Positions 27,501-39,700 of a stretch of DNA of 64,000 nucleotides are shown piece after piece (the first letter of the stretch is position 1; each line of letters opens with the position of its first letter). The position numbers and the translations under genes are program-made. The stretch spans positions 197,291,700 through 197,355,699 of the forward strand of contig NC_134398.1 of NCBI RefSeq assembly GCF_050003625.1. The letters are read 5' to 3'. The notes under the pieces are model-generated. The model searched no databases. It saw only the letters and a list, made by a program, of their open reading frames with translations, and was not told the DNA's origin. The DNA is from Haematobia irritans. Taxonomy: Eukaryota > Arthropoda > Insecta > Diptera > Muscidae.

Positions 27501-28885
27501 AATGAACTAAAATATTAACAAAGTTTTCTACAGAAATAAAATTTTTACAAAATTTTCTACAGAAATAAAATTTTTACAAAATTTTCTACAGAAATAAAAT
27601 TTTGTCAAAATTTTCTACAGAAATAAAATTTTGTCAAAATTTTCTATAGAAATAAAGTTTCGACAAAATCTTCTATAGAAATAAACTTTTGACAAAACCT
27701 TCTATAGAAATAAAATTTTGAGCATTTTGTAAACATTTTATATAGAAATAAAATTTTGCGATAACTTCTATAGAAATAAAAATTTGACAAATTTTCCATA
27801 GAAATAAAATATTGACAAAATTTTCTATAGAAATAAAATATTGACAAAATTTTCTAAAGACAGAAATAATTCTATAGATATAAAATTTTGACAAAATCTT
27901 TTATAGAAATAAAATTTTGAGCATTTTGTAAAAAAATTATATAGACATAAAATTTTGCGATAACTTTCTAAAGAAATAAAAATTTGACAAATTTTCCATA
28001 GAAATAAAATATTGACAAAATTTTCTATAGAAATAATTTATTGACAAAATTTTCTTAAGAAATAAAATTATGGCTAAATTGTCTATAGAAATAAAATTTT
28101 GGCAAAATTTTCAATAGAAATTAAATTTTGACAGAATTTCTTAAAGAAATTAAATTTTTACAAAATTCTCTATAGAAATGAAATTTGGACAACAATTTCT
28201 AATGACCTAAACTTTTAACGAAATGTTCTACAGAAATAAAATTTTTACAAAATTTTCTACAGAAATAAAATTTTGTCAAAATTTTCTATAAAAATAAAGT
28301 TTTGACAAAATCTTCCATAGAAATAAAATTTTGATAAAATCTTCTATAGAAATAAAAGTTTGATAAAATTCCTACAGGAATAAAATTTTGACAACATCTT
28401 CTATAGAAATAAAATTTTGAGAGAATTTCTTAAAGAAATGAAATTTTCGATAGAAATAAAATATTGACAAAATTTTCTAAAGAAATAAAATTATGGCTAA
28501 ATTGTCTATAGAAATAAAATTTTGGCAAAATTTTCAGTAGAAATGAAATTTTGACAGAATTTCTTAAAGAAATGAAATTTTTACAAAATTCTATATAGAA
28601 ATGAAATATGGACAAAAATTTCTAATGAACTAAAATTTTAACAAAGTTTTCTACAGAAATAAAATTTTTACAAAATTTTCTACAGAAATAAATTTTTTAC
28701 AAAATCTTCTACAGAAATAAAATTTTGACAACATTTTCTATAGAAATAAAATGTTGACAAAAATTCTATAGAAATGGTTTCGACAATATTTTCTATAGAA
28801 ATAAATAGAAATAAAAATTTTGATTAGAAATAAAAATTTGACAAATTTTTCTATGGAAGTAAAATTTTGGAAAAATTTTAACTTT
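24540..28885. repeat. 29-bp tandem array with higher-order blocks
   Basis: The unit is TTTTCTATAGAAATAAAATT + TTGACAAAA, 29 bp: corresponding positions fall at 26311, 26340 and 26369. Each unit contains the palindrome TTTCTATAGAAA. Variants recur in order. The phrase AAACAAACAAAATTTT...AGTAATAAAATGTTGC occurs near 24597, 25087, 25622, 26107, 26576 and 27111, giving blocks of about 470-540 bp; 25087 to 26576 adds a super-period of about 1490 bp. Many short minus-strand frames rich in F, I, Y and K are artefacts of the repeat. Confidence 0.93.
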
Positions 28886-29197
28886 TAAATTATATTAGCT
28901 TGGGGGAGAGAGGCTGGGATAAATTTATTTCGTTCGGAATTTAGCGTGTTTTCACAGATGGACTATGGTAAATGGTATAATAAAAATTTTTGCCATAAAA
29001 TTTCTTACAAAAGTTTTGTATTCTATCTAAAAATGTAATACATGGACAAATTTGTGACTTCTTGGGTTTTTAGACACCGCAATTTTTATCCAATAGGGCC
29101 TACGTCTTAAGTCTCCCGATTTATATGACAGTATATATATTTGCTTGACAGAGTATTTGTCATCAAATCCACCTGAAATTGTATACATTTTCAAGTA
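28886..29197. other. Linker with a family B scrap
   Basis: TTATTTCGTTCGGAATTTAG, then CGTGTTTTCACAGATGG near 28927, resembles the family B phrase TTGTTTCGTTCGGAAGTTAG, then CGTGATTTCAACAGACGG at 62510, so this is a small degraded fragment. The rest shows no feature. Confidence 0.45.
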
Positions 29198-30495
29198 AAG
29201 GATGATACGGTCAAAATTTGGTCAATACAAATTTGACGTATTTCTTTCAATTTTGCATTTAAAAAACCTGAACATCCCCCATTTTGAAGGTATGTGTGTG
29301 TAGAATGTTGCTCATATTTTGATTTTGGAATTCACTCTTCAGTTGTCAAAATGCCGTCCAAGCAAGAAGAGCAGCGTATCAAAATTTTGCTCGCGCATCG
29401 CGAAAATCCGAGCTACTCGCACGCAAAGCTGGCAAAATCGCTAAAAGTTGCCAAATCAACCGTTACAAATGTAATTAAAGTGTTTGGGGAACGTTTGTCG
29501 ACAGCCAGGAAGTCTGGATCGGGGGAAATCGAAAACCGGAAGCCGCTGAGACGACAAAGAGAGTTGCCGGTAGTTTCAAGCGAAACCCTAACCTCTCTCT
29601 CCGAGATGCCGCAAATAAGCTGGGTGTATCGTCTACAACCGTGCATCGAGCCAAAAAACGAGCCGGACTATGGACTTACAAGAAGGTAGTGACTCCAAAT
29701 CGCGATGATAAACAAAATACGACGGCCAAAGCGCGATCCCGGAGGCTGTACACGACGATGCTGACGAAGTTTGACTGCGTGGTAATGGACGACGAAACCT
29801 ACGTCAAAGCCGACTACAAGCAGCTTCCGGGACAGGAGTTTTATACGGCAAAAGGAAGGGGAAAGGTAGCAGATATTTTCAAGCACATAAAACTGTGAAA
29901 ATTCGCAAAGAAATATCTGGTTTGGCAAGCCATCTGTACCTGTGGCTTGAAAAGCAGCATTGTCATAGCTTCCTGGACTGTCAACCAAGAAATTTACGTG
30001 AAAGAGTGTTTGAATAAACATCTGCTGTCTTTCCTGAAGAAACACGGTTGTTTTGTACTGTTTTGGCCGGATTTGGCATCTTGCCATTACGGTAAAAAGG
30101 CCATGGAGTGGTACGCCGCCAACAACGTGCAGGTGGTTCCCATGGACAAGAACCCTCCCAACACGCCAGAGCTCCGCCCAATTGAGAAATACTGGGCTAT
30201 TGTCAAGCGGAACCTAAAGAAGACCAAAAAACTGCTAAGGACGAGCAGCAGTTCAAGGCAAACTGGCTTTCTGCGGCGAAGAAGGTGGACAAGGTGGCTG
30301 TACAAAATCTGATGGCAGGTGTCAAGCGTGAGGCCCGGCAATTCGGATTTGGAAAAGCAAAAGCCTAACTGAATATTTTTACTGAATTTTATACTAATTG
30401 AACTTGAAAAAGAAATTTAATTTGATTTTTTAAATAAACGATTTCACCGATTTACACGCGTTTTCCCTTGACCAAATTTTGACCGTATCACCCTT
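29198..30495 (+). mobile_element. DD37E Tc1/mariner-type transposon, inactive, complete ends
   Basis: A 1298-bp element flanked by TA at 29196-29197 and 30496-30497. The 28-bp terminal inverted repeats (29198-29225 and 30468-30495) differ at one base, the fifth, A or G. The repeat begins AAGG(A/G)TGATACGGTC and ends TTTGGTCAA. Inside is one broken transposase gene. The DD37E spacing and the VMDDETYV and PIEKYW contexts fit the ITmD37E family first described in mosquitoes; the assignment follows from spacing and motifs, not from a search. Confidence 0.92.
29351..30368 (+). pseudogene. DD37E transposase, disrupted
   Basis: The frame opens at ATG 29351 with an N-terminal helix-turn-helix (KLAKSLKVAKSTVTNVIK context). 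It shifts frame near the G run at about 29520, continues in another frame through the first catalytic aspartates (VMDDETYV, codons at 29788-29793), meets an in-frame TGA at 29896-29898, resumes with the second aspartate (FWPDLASCH, codon 30070) and the glutamate (PIEKYW, codon 30184), then shifts frame again near 30237 before ending at TAA 30366-30368. The second D and the E are separated by 37 residues. Two frameshifts and one nonsense codon make it non-functional, although every catalytic residue is still present. Confidence 0.9.
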
Positions 30496-30539
30496 TAACC
30501 CGACGAATATTTTTCAATGGAAACAATTGTGTTATGTGA

Positions 30540-30600
30540 TTCATGGTGGTGGGTAATTAAGATTCGGATCGGCCGAACTTAAGGCCGTATCTACTTTTTT
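30540..30600. repeat. Family C end fragment
   Basis: ATTCGGATCGGCCGAACTTA, then AGGCCGTATCTACTTTTTTC, is a degraded copy of the GGCCGAACTTACGGCCGTAT, then ATACTTGTTTT end found at 44365-44395, 53025-53070 and, in reverse, at 59821 and 60027. Confidence 0.6.
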
Positions 30601-30624
30601 CCGTATTTCAGTATCTTTACACAC

Positions 30625-30910
30625 AATTTTTTTTCTGATTCAATCACGAAATTAATTGATCACATTAATTTTTTAAATGAAATGTCTTCAATCACAGAAA
30701 TCATAGTATCAATTAAAGAATTAATTGAAAGTCAGTAAACAAATTAATTGAAAAACAAACCAATTAAAAAATTAATTGACACTGTACATTCTTGTTATTG
30801 ATTTTTGTTTTAATTAAAAAAATTGTTGAATCAATTAAATTTTTAATTGAATGTTTTTTAAAACTCAATTAAGACTTCAATTGGAAAATTTTCGTGAATT
30901 TTTTGTTTGT
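30625..30910. repeat. AATTAATTG-rich, possibly fold-back element
   Basis: Motifs of the type AATTAATTG, CAATTAA and TTAATTGAA recur about every 20-40 bp on both strands. The ends show weak inverted similarity: TCACGAAATTAATTGA at the left against TCACGAAAATTTTCCAATTG read in reverse from the right. This suggests an old MITE, but no target duplication is evident. Confidence 0.4.
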
Positions 30911-32004
30911 GTAATGGAATGTCTGGGTACTGTAGCCCTTTATAATTTTCTTATAATTGGATCCTCAAATTATGACTAAACGAAGAAATTTAATGAGTTG
31001 ATCAATTTACTATTAATTCTCTGCTTTATAAAAAGGAAAGATTTAAAATCTTAAAATTTTCATCTTTATTTTTTTGATTATTTAGCCTCGAGTAAATTCC
31101 TAAACATAAAAAACTAATCGCTTCCATCAACTTAGCACTCATTTATCTCTCTGTCTATCTCTCTCCCCCTCCTCATCATAAATTTGAAGAACACATATGG
31201 TGCTTTTAGATTTTTAATGACACCCAGAAAACAAATAAACACTCACATTCCATTCGGGCGATATTTTGTGAAATAATCTAAATTTTCTTACTGCAGTGCA
31301 GGATAGTTAAGTTTTACTTTTCCGCAGCTGTAGCATGAATTCTATCAACGTGGTTGCACGTTAGACCAGTGTCAAGAAACATAAGGAACCAATGCAGCCA
31401 GTGCAGTCGGTTATATTGTCTGCGGAACCAGTAGATCCACTAGGTAGAGTATGTTCGTCGAATGTGTGTGTGTGTGTGAGTGTGTGACAAGTAAAACTAA
31501 TGTCATGTCATTTAATATGAAAACATAACTGACATAAATATGAAGGAAGTGTGGAACAACCAGCCAACAGCATAGCTTAGAAGCTTCTCTGGAAACATGA
31601 AAACAAAAAACAATGCTCACAAAAAAAAAAAAAACCGACGAAATTCTAAACAAAAATTCCGAAAACAAGGATAACAAAACAGAGTTTTTTCACACAACAA
31701 CTGATGATAACTACAACGACGACGATGACGATGTTGTCCTTTTTCTCTTGATGTTGTTGCTAAAACTATGACAATGACGATGGGCATGACGATATGTATG
31801 CTAGTGTGAGTGTGTGTGTGTGAGATGACGATGTTGCTAACGATAATCATGTTGATGACTATTTTGATGTTTACAGTAAAAACACCAGCTGAGGTCTGCC
31901 TAACAATAGCTACGATAGTGGCATTACTTTTCCTATGTTGCCACCAATATTTGTTTTGTTTTAGTTTTCTTGTTTTTATCCTGAAGTGAATATGATCGGC
32001 AGGG
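30911..32004. other. Low-copy stretch with microsatellites
   Basis: Contains TG-type microsatellites at 31461-31486 and 31800-31824 and GAC/GATG-rich tracts at 31715-31800. Minus-strand frames of 77-88 codons here run through these tracts and encode H/T/S or V/I/F-rich peptides without domains, so they are not called. Confidence 0.55.
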
Positions 32005-32255
32005 TAGGTTATATATAACGGCAGTCTGATATGTCAGGCTTCCGAAGACTATTCAGTTCATTGTGATACCACAAATGGAGACCTTCTCTATTATCAATGC
32101 GAGCTGACCGATTCTATATTTAGCTCAAAGAAAAGGGACCTCCTATTTATAGCTGAGTCCCAAAGGCGTTTCACATTATGGTGAAACTATTTAGAGAAGC
32201 TTTGAAACACTCAGGCATACTACCATCATTACCAAGAGGGGATAAAGCACTGCTT
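32005..32255 (-). repeat. Old SINE copy, tRNA head missing
   Basis: Matches, with many substitutions, the body of the SINEs at 46078-46421 and 50977-51319: GGTAGGTTATATATAACGGC, ACTATTCAGTTCATTGTGAT, GGGACCTCCTATTTATAGC, GGTGAAACTATTTAGAGAAG. The part carrying the tRNA-like boxes is absent. This looks like an older or 5'-truncated insertion of the same family. Confidence 0.7.
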
Positions 32256-32258
32256 TGA

Positions 32259-33515
32259 TTTTTATACCCTCCACCATTGGATGGGGGTATATTTTGTCAT
32301 TCCGTTTGTAACACATCGAAATATTGCTATAAGACCCCATAAAGTATACATATTCAAGGTCATGGTGAAATTCTGAGTCGATCTAAGCATTTCCGTCCGT
32401 CCGTCTGATTAAATCACGCTAACTTTCGAACGAAAGAAGCTATCGACTTGAAACATGGCACAAGCAGTTGTTATTCATGTAGGTCGGATGGTATTGCAAA
32501 TGGGCTATATCAAACCACTTTTACGTATAACCCCCATATAAACCCCATGATTTGGCTTTCGGAGCCTCTAAGAGTAGAAAATTTCATCCGATCCGGCTGA
32601 AATTTGGTACGTTGTGTAAGTATATGATCTCTAATAACTATGCAAAAATTGGTCCACATAGGTACATAATTATATATAGCCCCCATATAAAGCGATCCCC
32701 AGATTTGGCTTGCGGAGCTTCTAAGAGAAGCAAATTTCATCCGATCCGGCTGAAATTTGGTACATGAAGTTGGTATATGGTATCTAACAACCATGCAAAA
32801 ATTGGTCCACATCGGTTAATAATTATATATAGCCCCCATATAAACCGATCCAAAGATTTGGCTTGCGGAGCCTCAAAGAGAAGCAAATTTCATCTGATGT
32901 TGCTGAAATTTGGTACATGGTGTTGGTATATGGTCTCTAACAACCATGCAAAAATTGGTCCACTTAGGTCTATAATTATATATAGCCCCCATAAAAATCG
33001 ATCCCCAGATTTGGCTTGCGGAGCCCCAAAGAGAAACAAATTTCATCCGATCCGGCTCAAATTGGGTACATGATGTTGGTATATGGTCTTTAACAACCAT
33101 GCATAAATTGCTACACATAGGTTCATAATTATATATAGTCCCGATCCCCAGATTTGGCTTGCGTAGCCTCTAAGAGAAGCAAATTTCATCCGATCCGGTT
33201 GAAATTTGGAACATGGTGTTAGTATATGGTCTCTAACAACCGTGCCAGAATTGGTCCATATCGGTCCATAATTTTATATAACCCCCATATAAACCGTTCT
33301 CCAGATTTTACCTCCGAAGCCTCTTGGAGGAGCAAAATTCATCCGATCCGGTTCAAATGTGGAACGTGTTGTTAGTATATGGCCGCTACCAACCATACCA
33401 AAATTGGCCCATATCAGTCTACAGTTATATATAGCCAAACCACAATCACACAAAAATTGGTCCATATCGGTTCATACTCATGGTTGCCACTCGAGCCAAA
33501 AATAATCTACCAAAA
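32259..33515 (+). repeat. Family B composite repeat with 152-bp tandem units
   Basis: Begins with the hairpin TATACCCTCCACC...GGATGGGGGTATA, then GTTTGTAACACATCGAAATA, the core CTGAGTCGATCTAAGCATTT and a CCGTCCGTCCGTCTG tract. Then follow about five copies of a roughly 152-bp unit: GCCCCCATATAAA lies near 32530, 32680, 32833, 32985 and 33285. It ends with GGTTGCCACTCGAGCCAAAA followed by 29-bp repeats. Short frames on both strands (63-100 codons) come from the tandem unit and are not genes. The same family occurs in reverse at 61150-62740. Confidence 0.85.
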
Positions 33516-33565
33516 TTTTTTTTCTATAGAAAATTTTTGTCAAAATTTTACTTCTATAGAAAATT

Positions 33566-33570
33566 TTGTT
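33566..33570. other. BEL element target duplication, left (TTGTT)
   Basis: TTGTT directly precedes the left LTR and is repeated at 44051-44055 directly after the right LTR. A 5-bp duplication is normal for BEL/Pao integration. The target was a 29-bp repeat tract. Confidence 0.9.
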
Positions 33571-34426
33571 TGTTCAAAGTTTGTTTGAACTCGGTTTGAA
33601 ACACTGTGCGTAGCGGCACAAATAATTTTTAATCGTCGTGTCCTTTTGTTTTTCTATTTGTTTACCTGGAAAGTTGCCCTTTGATCGATGCTTGTAGTTT
33701 TGTCGCTAAGCTTTGCATCAGCTACTAAGCATCACTCAAGAGGGCAACGAACCAGTCTTGAACCGACAATCAACACGCGCACGCACAATCGATCCCCCCG
33801 CGATAAGTAACAAGTGTAGTGAAACATTAGTAATTGTGAAAATAAAATAAACATTAAATTATAACAAACATTTAAGTGAACAGTTAAAAACAATAACTAT
33901 TTACAGGTAAACCTAAAGACATTTAGTGAACAGTGACACAAACAACCCATCATCCCATTACCCATCAAATACAAGTGAGAGACACAAACAAAACCCTCAT
34001 CAATAACAAGAACAAAATCACAACACAAAATACACAAATTTTTACTTAATACTATATTGCACTGAAGTTTACATTGAAATTGCACTTAGTTTTACTTACA
34101 ACTATATTGCACAAACCCATGTTAAATTTGAATTGAAACAACCCTTGTTTACACTGTTTCCTTGAATTAATTTAAAGTATAGTTTTTTTTGTAAATATTT
34201 TAAACCTAAATCTAAAACTTAATTGCTAATTTAAAACTTAAATCTAATAATAAATTACGAATAAAAATTAGAATTATATTAAAAATACACTACAAAAACA
34301 CTAAAACGATTGAAAATAAATATTCCAGAATTTTAAAATTTAAAACGAAAATTTCTTCAAGTGTAATTATTTCGGAAGGCAAAATTAGTTTTACTTTCCA
34401 GCTCTTCTTCAGTTCAACCCCGAACA
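33571..34426 (+). repeat. 5' LTR of the BEL/Pao element
   Basis: 856 bp, beginning TGTTC and ending GAACA, so the ends are inverted repeats of each other. The right LTR has the same length. The only difference I see is C at 33966 against A at 43590. The promoter and polyadenylation signal should lie here; AATAAA-like strings occur (for example AAAATAAAATAAACATT near 33840), but the U3/R/U5 borders cannot be fixed by eye. Confidence 0.97.
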
Positions 34427-34429
34427 TTT

Positions 34430-34447
34430 TGGTCCATTGCGAACCGG
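34430..34447 (+). promoter_or_regulatory. Putative primer-binding site
   Basis: TGGTCCATTGCGAACCGG begins three bases after the left LTR and starts with TGG, the complement of a tRNA CCA end. The primer tRNA was not identified. Confidence 0.7.
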
Positions 34448-36783
34448 ATTAGTGTTTTTTAAATTATTAAAAACAATAAAATTGAAAAAAAATATAATTT
34501 TTTTTCTCCAAGTGTATTGTGATTTTGTTCTAAGTGTACAAGTTAAAAAACCCAGTGACCCATTAGTGCGTTTTATCAAGTGAAGAAAAAACTGTAGTAG
34601 TATATTACAAAATATAAAAGTATTAAGTGATTATAACCCAGTGTAATATTAATGTCAAATACCCTAGTGTAATACAACAACAAAAAAAACCAAATAGTCA
34701 AATAATATTCAAATTGCCCATGCCCTTCAAATGTAACTATCACTATGCAAAACAAAATAAACAACAACAACAACATACATTGACCACACAGCTGGTGATG
34801 CATTGACTGACCAACAAGCGGACAGCCAAAAAATAGTCAAACACACACACGTACATACAAACATATAAAGCATAGAGAGAAAACAAAATAAAAGGGTAAT
34901 GACATTAATACTACACTGTAAAAATAAAAGGTTATGACATTTAAGTAAAATGTTTGAAAAATAGTGAAAAATTGTGGACAATAATAATTTTGAAGTGTTT
35001 TTCGGAAAAATTATGTACTTTTTTGGAAAACTAGTGTATTTTAAAGAAAAAAGTGGTTTTTTCGAAATTTTCAAAATTTAGTGACCCAGTATACAAAAGT
35101 GTTTTTCCGTAATTTGTTGATCAATTAATCAAAGAAAAACTGATTTACACTGTAAAAAACAATGAAAAAGTGAATTTCTGTATTTTTTGGCATAAGTAAA
35201 ATTTTCTATTTGTGATATTTTAAAAAATCAGTTTTTTGCAAAATTGGTCAAAAAATTACATACAAGTGACCCATACAAAATTAACCCAAGTTTTTGTGCA
35301 TTTTTATAACAATCAATTCTCGGTTCGGTCGTGTAAAATAAAACAACAACAAAAAATAAATATTGAACTTTGGACATTTTCGGTGAATTTGGACAAAACC
35401 GTAACAACGGTTTTTTAAAAACTACATTTTGTCCAACAATAACTATTTACAGTTTTCACGACACAAACAGTCCCTAGCGACACAACACAATCTTCAACAG
35501 CACTACAAAGCGACACAACAACACAGCGGCAGAAAGCAGACGCCATTTTTATACATCCAATTACACACATACATACAAATTTACAAAGCTTCAAAGTGAG
35601 TACCTATTTTTTGATTTTTTTTGGGGATTTTTGGTATAGTTTTTGCTGAGCTCATAGTTGAGAGCTTGTTGTTGCAAAGACTCTGTATAACCCGTAAAAA
35701 AAAAAAAACAACTCCGAATTTGTGATATGCTCATGACACAGAACTTTGGACACATATTTTATTACGTAATTTGAGAAAAAATTGGAAAACGAATGATTTT
35801 GGAAAAAAAAGCGGCTACACTAAAAGAAATTTTTTCCTCAATTCTTGTTGGAAAAAATTACGAAAACGAATGATTTTGAAAAAAAAGCGGCTACACCAAA
35901 AGAAATTTTTTCCTCAATTCTTGTTGGAAAAAATTACAAACATTTTTAAATTTTATTTTTGCTCAAAAAATTTAATTTATTTTGTTTTCTTCAATCATAA
36001 AAAAACATCAAATTGGAAAATTCATAAAAGTTTTGGATTTTTTTTCATCAAATCGATTTTTGATTTTTTTTGGATTTTGGAAATATTTAATTGGGAATTT
36101 ATCATTTTATTTCCCGTACACCGTAAAAAAAAGAGACCCTGGAAAAAATTTACCATTGAATCAATCGGCAACAATTGAAACTTTTTTTTGAAGAAAACAA
36201 TTTATTTTATATTTATATTTTTATCAACCTTTATTTCAAAGCCAATCTATCTATTCGACCCTCTGACCCACAAAAAGGTAGGAGATAGTTGGTTTTTGAA
36301 ATTTTTTGACACATTTTTTTTTACAAATTTTTTTTTCAGCTTTTTTTTTAATTTCGTTTATTTGTATTGCAAAATTGCTAAAATCCATATATTTTTGAGC
36401 ATCGTGCTTTAACAAAATATTGCTTTTCTGTTTTTCGAATTTTTGGGTGTTTGGGAAATTTTTTCGAGATTTTTTTTGGAAATTTTTTGGAACATTTGTT
36501 GGAAACGTAAATTTTTGGGATTTTTTTTGTTTTTACGTAATTTTGGCCCAATTTGTCTACTGACCCAATTTTTTTGTTAAATTTGACTCGTTTTTTAATT
36601 TTTCTTGATTAGAAAATATTTTCGACACTACAAATTTTGTCCCGTTTGAAAGGATACTTTGATTTTGAAATAGTTTATTGTAGAAAATCCGTGCTTTTTC
36701 TGAATAAAACTAGTTTTGATTCTTTCGCGAGTTTTAATATATTTTAGTTTTTTGACCGGTGCAAAAAAAGTTTAAAATACATT
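34448..36783 (+). other. 5' leader of the BEL/Pao element
   Basis: A 2.3-kb AT-rich untranslated stretch between PBS and gag start. It contains a 77-bp direct duplication (35789-35865 and 35866-35942), several AGTGACCCA or AACCCAGTG motifs (34548, 34635, 35080, 35264) and two sequences resembling 5' splice sites: CAAAGTGAGTAC near 35593 and AAAAAGGTAGGAG near 36273. A 135-codon frame at 35771-36178 is F/K/N-rich, spans the duplication and is probably fortuitous. Confidence 0.7.
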
Positions 36784-39700
36784 ATGGATAGAATTTTGAA
36801 AGAAAAATTTGCCAATTGCTTAAATGATCTCGTGGATGTTGAAAGCGTTTTATCTGTTAAGGCGGCCACCGAAGATTTACACGCGTTGGAAGCGGCTCGA
36901 GTGGAGCTAAATACGTTATGGGACCAAGTTAGGCGGGCTTATGTAAACTGTCGAGATAGGGTTCCAGTTGAGGGAGAGACTCCTATAGATAAGGATAAGC
37001 TTCGCGGTCATTATAAAAACGGTATGGACGTCTATAAGACAGGTTTAAGTACGATTAACTCACAGATCTCGGCGCGGCAGGAACGGGAGAATCAGGAAAA
37101 ATTAGCTAGGGAATCATTAATGACACAAAATATGGCAGTAGACCCAAATTCGACCCCAAATTTACGATTACCACCATGCGACACCGACATTTTTAAGGGC
37201 GGGTATAGCGAATGGCCTACATTCAGAGATTTATTTGCTGCAATTTACATAAATAACCCAAGATTGAGTAAAGTCGAGAAGTTATTCCATTTGACCCAAA
37301 AAACTTCGGGAGAAGCGCGGGAAATCATTACAAATGTACCCCTAACTAATGAGGGTTTCGATATAGCTTGGAGAAATTTAGAAAATAGATACGAAAATAA
37401 ACGGATGCAAGTTAACGAACAGCTTAGGATTCTCTTTAATTTGCCTACAGTATCAGTTGAAAACGCGTCAACGATACAAAAATTACAACGCACGATTAAC
37501 ACTTGTACACAAACTTTGGAAACTTTACTAGTAGACACGGGAGAATGGGACCCAATATTAGTATACCTTGTTTCAACAAAATTACCTCGTACATTCTTGG
37601 AAGAATTTGAGAACAGTTTAGAGGATTGTTCGACACTTCCAAGTTGGCAGAAATTAGACGATTTTCTGTCACACAAGTTTAAAACTTTGGAATCGGTGGG
37701 GAATATTAAAATTCAAAATTCGAAACATAATCAATCAAGATCAGATAATGATAGAAGGGGGAATCGTGTTAATAGTTTTCATACAAATGTCACTCAGAAA
37801 CATAATCCTTCGGGTTCAAGACTCAATAATAATAATAACAATTCACAAGCCAACCATAATTCGAAAAATATTAATAATCCTAGTCGCAAACAAAGTGAAA
37901 GCGTTTGTCCAATTTGTCGGACAAATCATTTGTTGCGAAACTGTCCCAAATTTTTGGAAAAGTCACCCAATGACAGAATACAAATAACGAAACAAAATCA
38001 TCTTTGCTACAATTGTTTATTGGCCGATCATGGAGTTCGGGAATGCAAAAGTCGTTATAGTTGTAGGGAATGTAATCAGCGACACCACAGTCTGTTACAT
38101 AAGGGCAATGTTGGCTCTGCCCCTACAAACACAACACATACACGAGACGCAGCACAATCTAGTGCAAGTGCTGTTGCTCTCAACACTTTAATTCATCAGG
38201 TACGAGACGGAGCACAACCTAGCACAAGTGCTGCCGCTCTCAACACTTTTGTTGATCAGGTTCAAGGTGGAGCACAATCTAGTGCAAGTGCTGCCACTTG
38301 TTCCACTCTAGTTCAATCATCGATTTCATCTAGTATACAGTCCACTTCTACTAACGAAAGGCCTAGTATAACGACTCTCACGTTGCAAGAAGATAGACCC
38401 ACTCGACGACCCGAAACTACACTTTTGTTTACCGCAATCGTTCAAATCGAATCAAAGGGACAGAGATATGACGCCAGGGCAATCATTGATCCTGGGTCAC
38501 AATCGACATTTATTTCTGAAAGAATCAAAAACAGATTACAACTTCCTACAGTCAGGAATTTAGTTCACGTCACAGGTTTGAGTGACACAGTTGCTGAGAC
38601 ATCTACAAAGGCTTGTGTTTTTAATCTTTGTTCACGCATAGACCCTACTTTTGAATTAGAGGTTTGGGCACCCGTGTTAAAGACCCTTCCGTCTAATTTA
38701 CCAACGCATACTCTTGATCGAACATTGTTTGATGAGTTCCGGCATCTTAGATTAGCCGATCCTCAATTCTTTGATAGTCGACCCGTTGATATGCTCATCG
38801 GGCTTGATATAGGACCGTTCATATACACTCATGATGTTCCTATGAAATCATTTGGCTCAATATTGGCACAAGACACTGTATTTGGATGGATAGTTGGTGG
38901 ACCCATTCAACAAAATATTGAGACAACTAGGAAAATTGCTCTTCACAGTGCCTCATCTTTGGAAAAAATACTCACACGTTTTTGGGAGGTGGAAGAAACC
39001 CCAAAAAAGATTTTGAGGTCAGCTGAAGATATTTATTGTGAAACAAATTACAAGTCTACGACGAAACGTAATGAAGCGGGAAGATACATAGTGACTCTAC
39101 CATTCAAAAGTTGCGCAGAAATTGGTGCATCTCGAAACATTGCACTTGCACAATTTCACAGAATGGAGAAGAAATTGGCCAGGACCCCTGATATAAAGGC
39201 GGAATACGACGCTGCTATTAGGGAATATCTTCAATTGGGACACATGCGAAAAGTTGATCCACAAAATATTTACAAGACCCCTCATTACTATTTACCGCAC
39301 CACGCAGTTATTAAACCAGATAGAACGACCACCAAACTTAGAGTGGTATTTAATGCATCAAGCCCTACTTCAAATAAAAAGAGTCTTAACGATATTTTAC
39401 ATACAGGGCCTATTCTTCAACAGGATTTGGTGTTACAAATTTTAAAATGGCGTTTTTTCAAATACGTTTTCAACGCCGATGTTACAAAAATGTATCGGCA
39501 GATATTAATAGACCCAAATCAAGCTTCGTTTCAAAGAATACTTTTCCGATTCTCCGAAAATGGCCCAGTGGAAGATTTTGAATTGTTAACCGTCACTTTT
39601 GGCGTAAATTGCGCACCGTTTTTGGCAATAAGAACCCTGCTTCAATTAATTGAAGATGTACAAGACTCATACCCTTTGGGCTCAAAAATAATCAAAGAAA

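Noticed and set aside
24540..28885. Several F/I/Y/K-rich minus-strand frames of 61-99 codons
   Set aside because: They are translations of the 29-bp repeat (29 is not a multiple of three, so all frames are sampled) and have no independent conservation.
29413..30341. Minus-strand frames of 66-139 codons opposite the DD37E transposase
   Set aside because: They are antisense shadows of the transposase coding sequence.
35771..36178. 135-codon frame in the BEL leader
   Set aside because: K/N/F-rich, spans an internal duplication and lies in untranslated leader; no known BEL domain.
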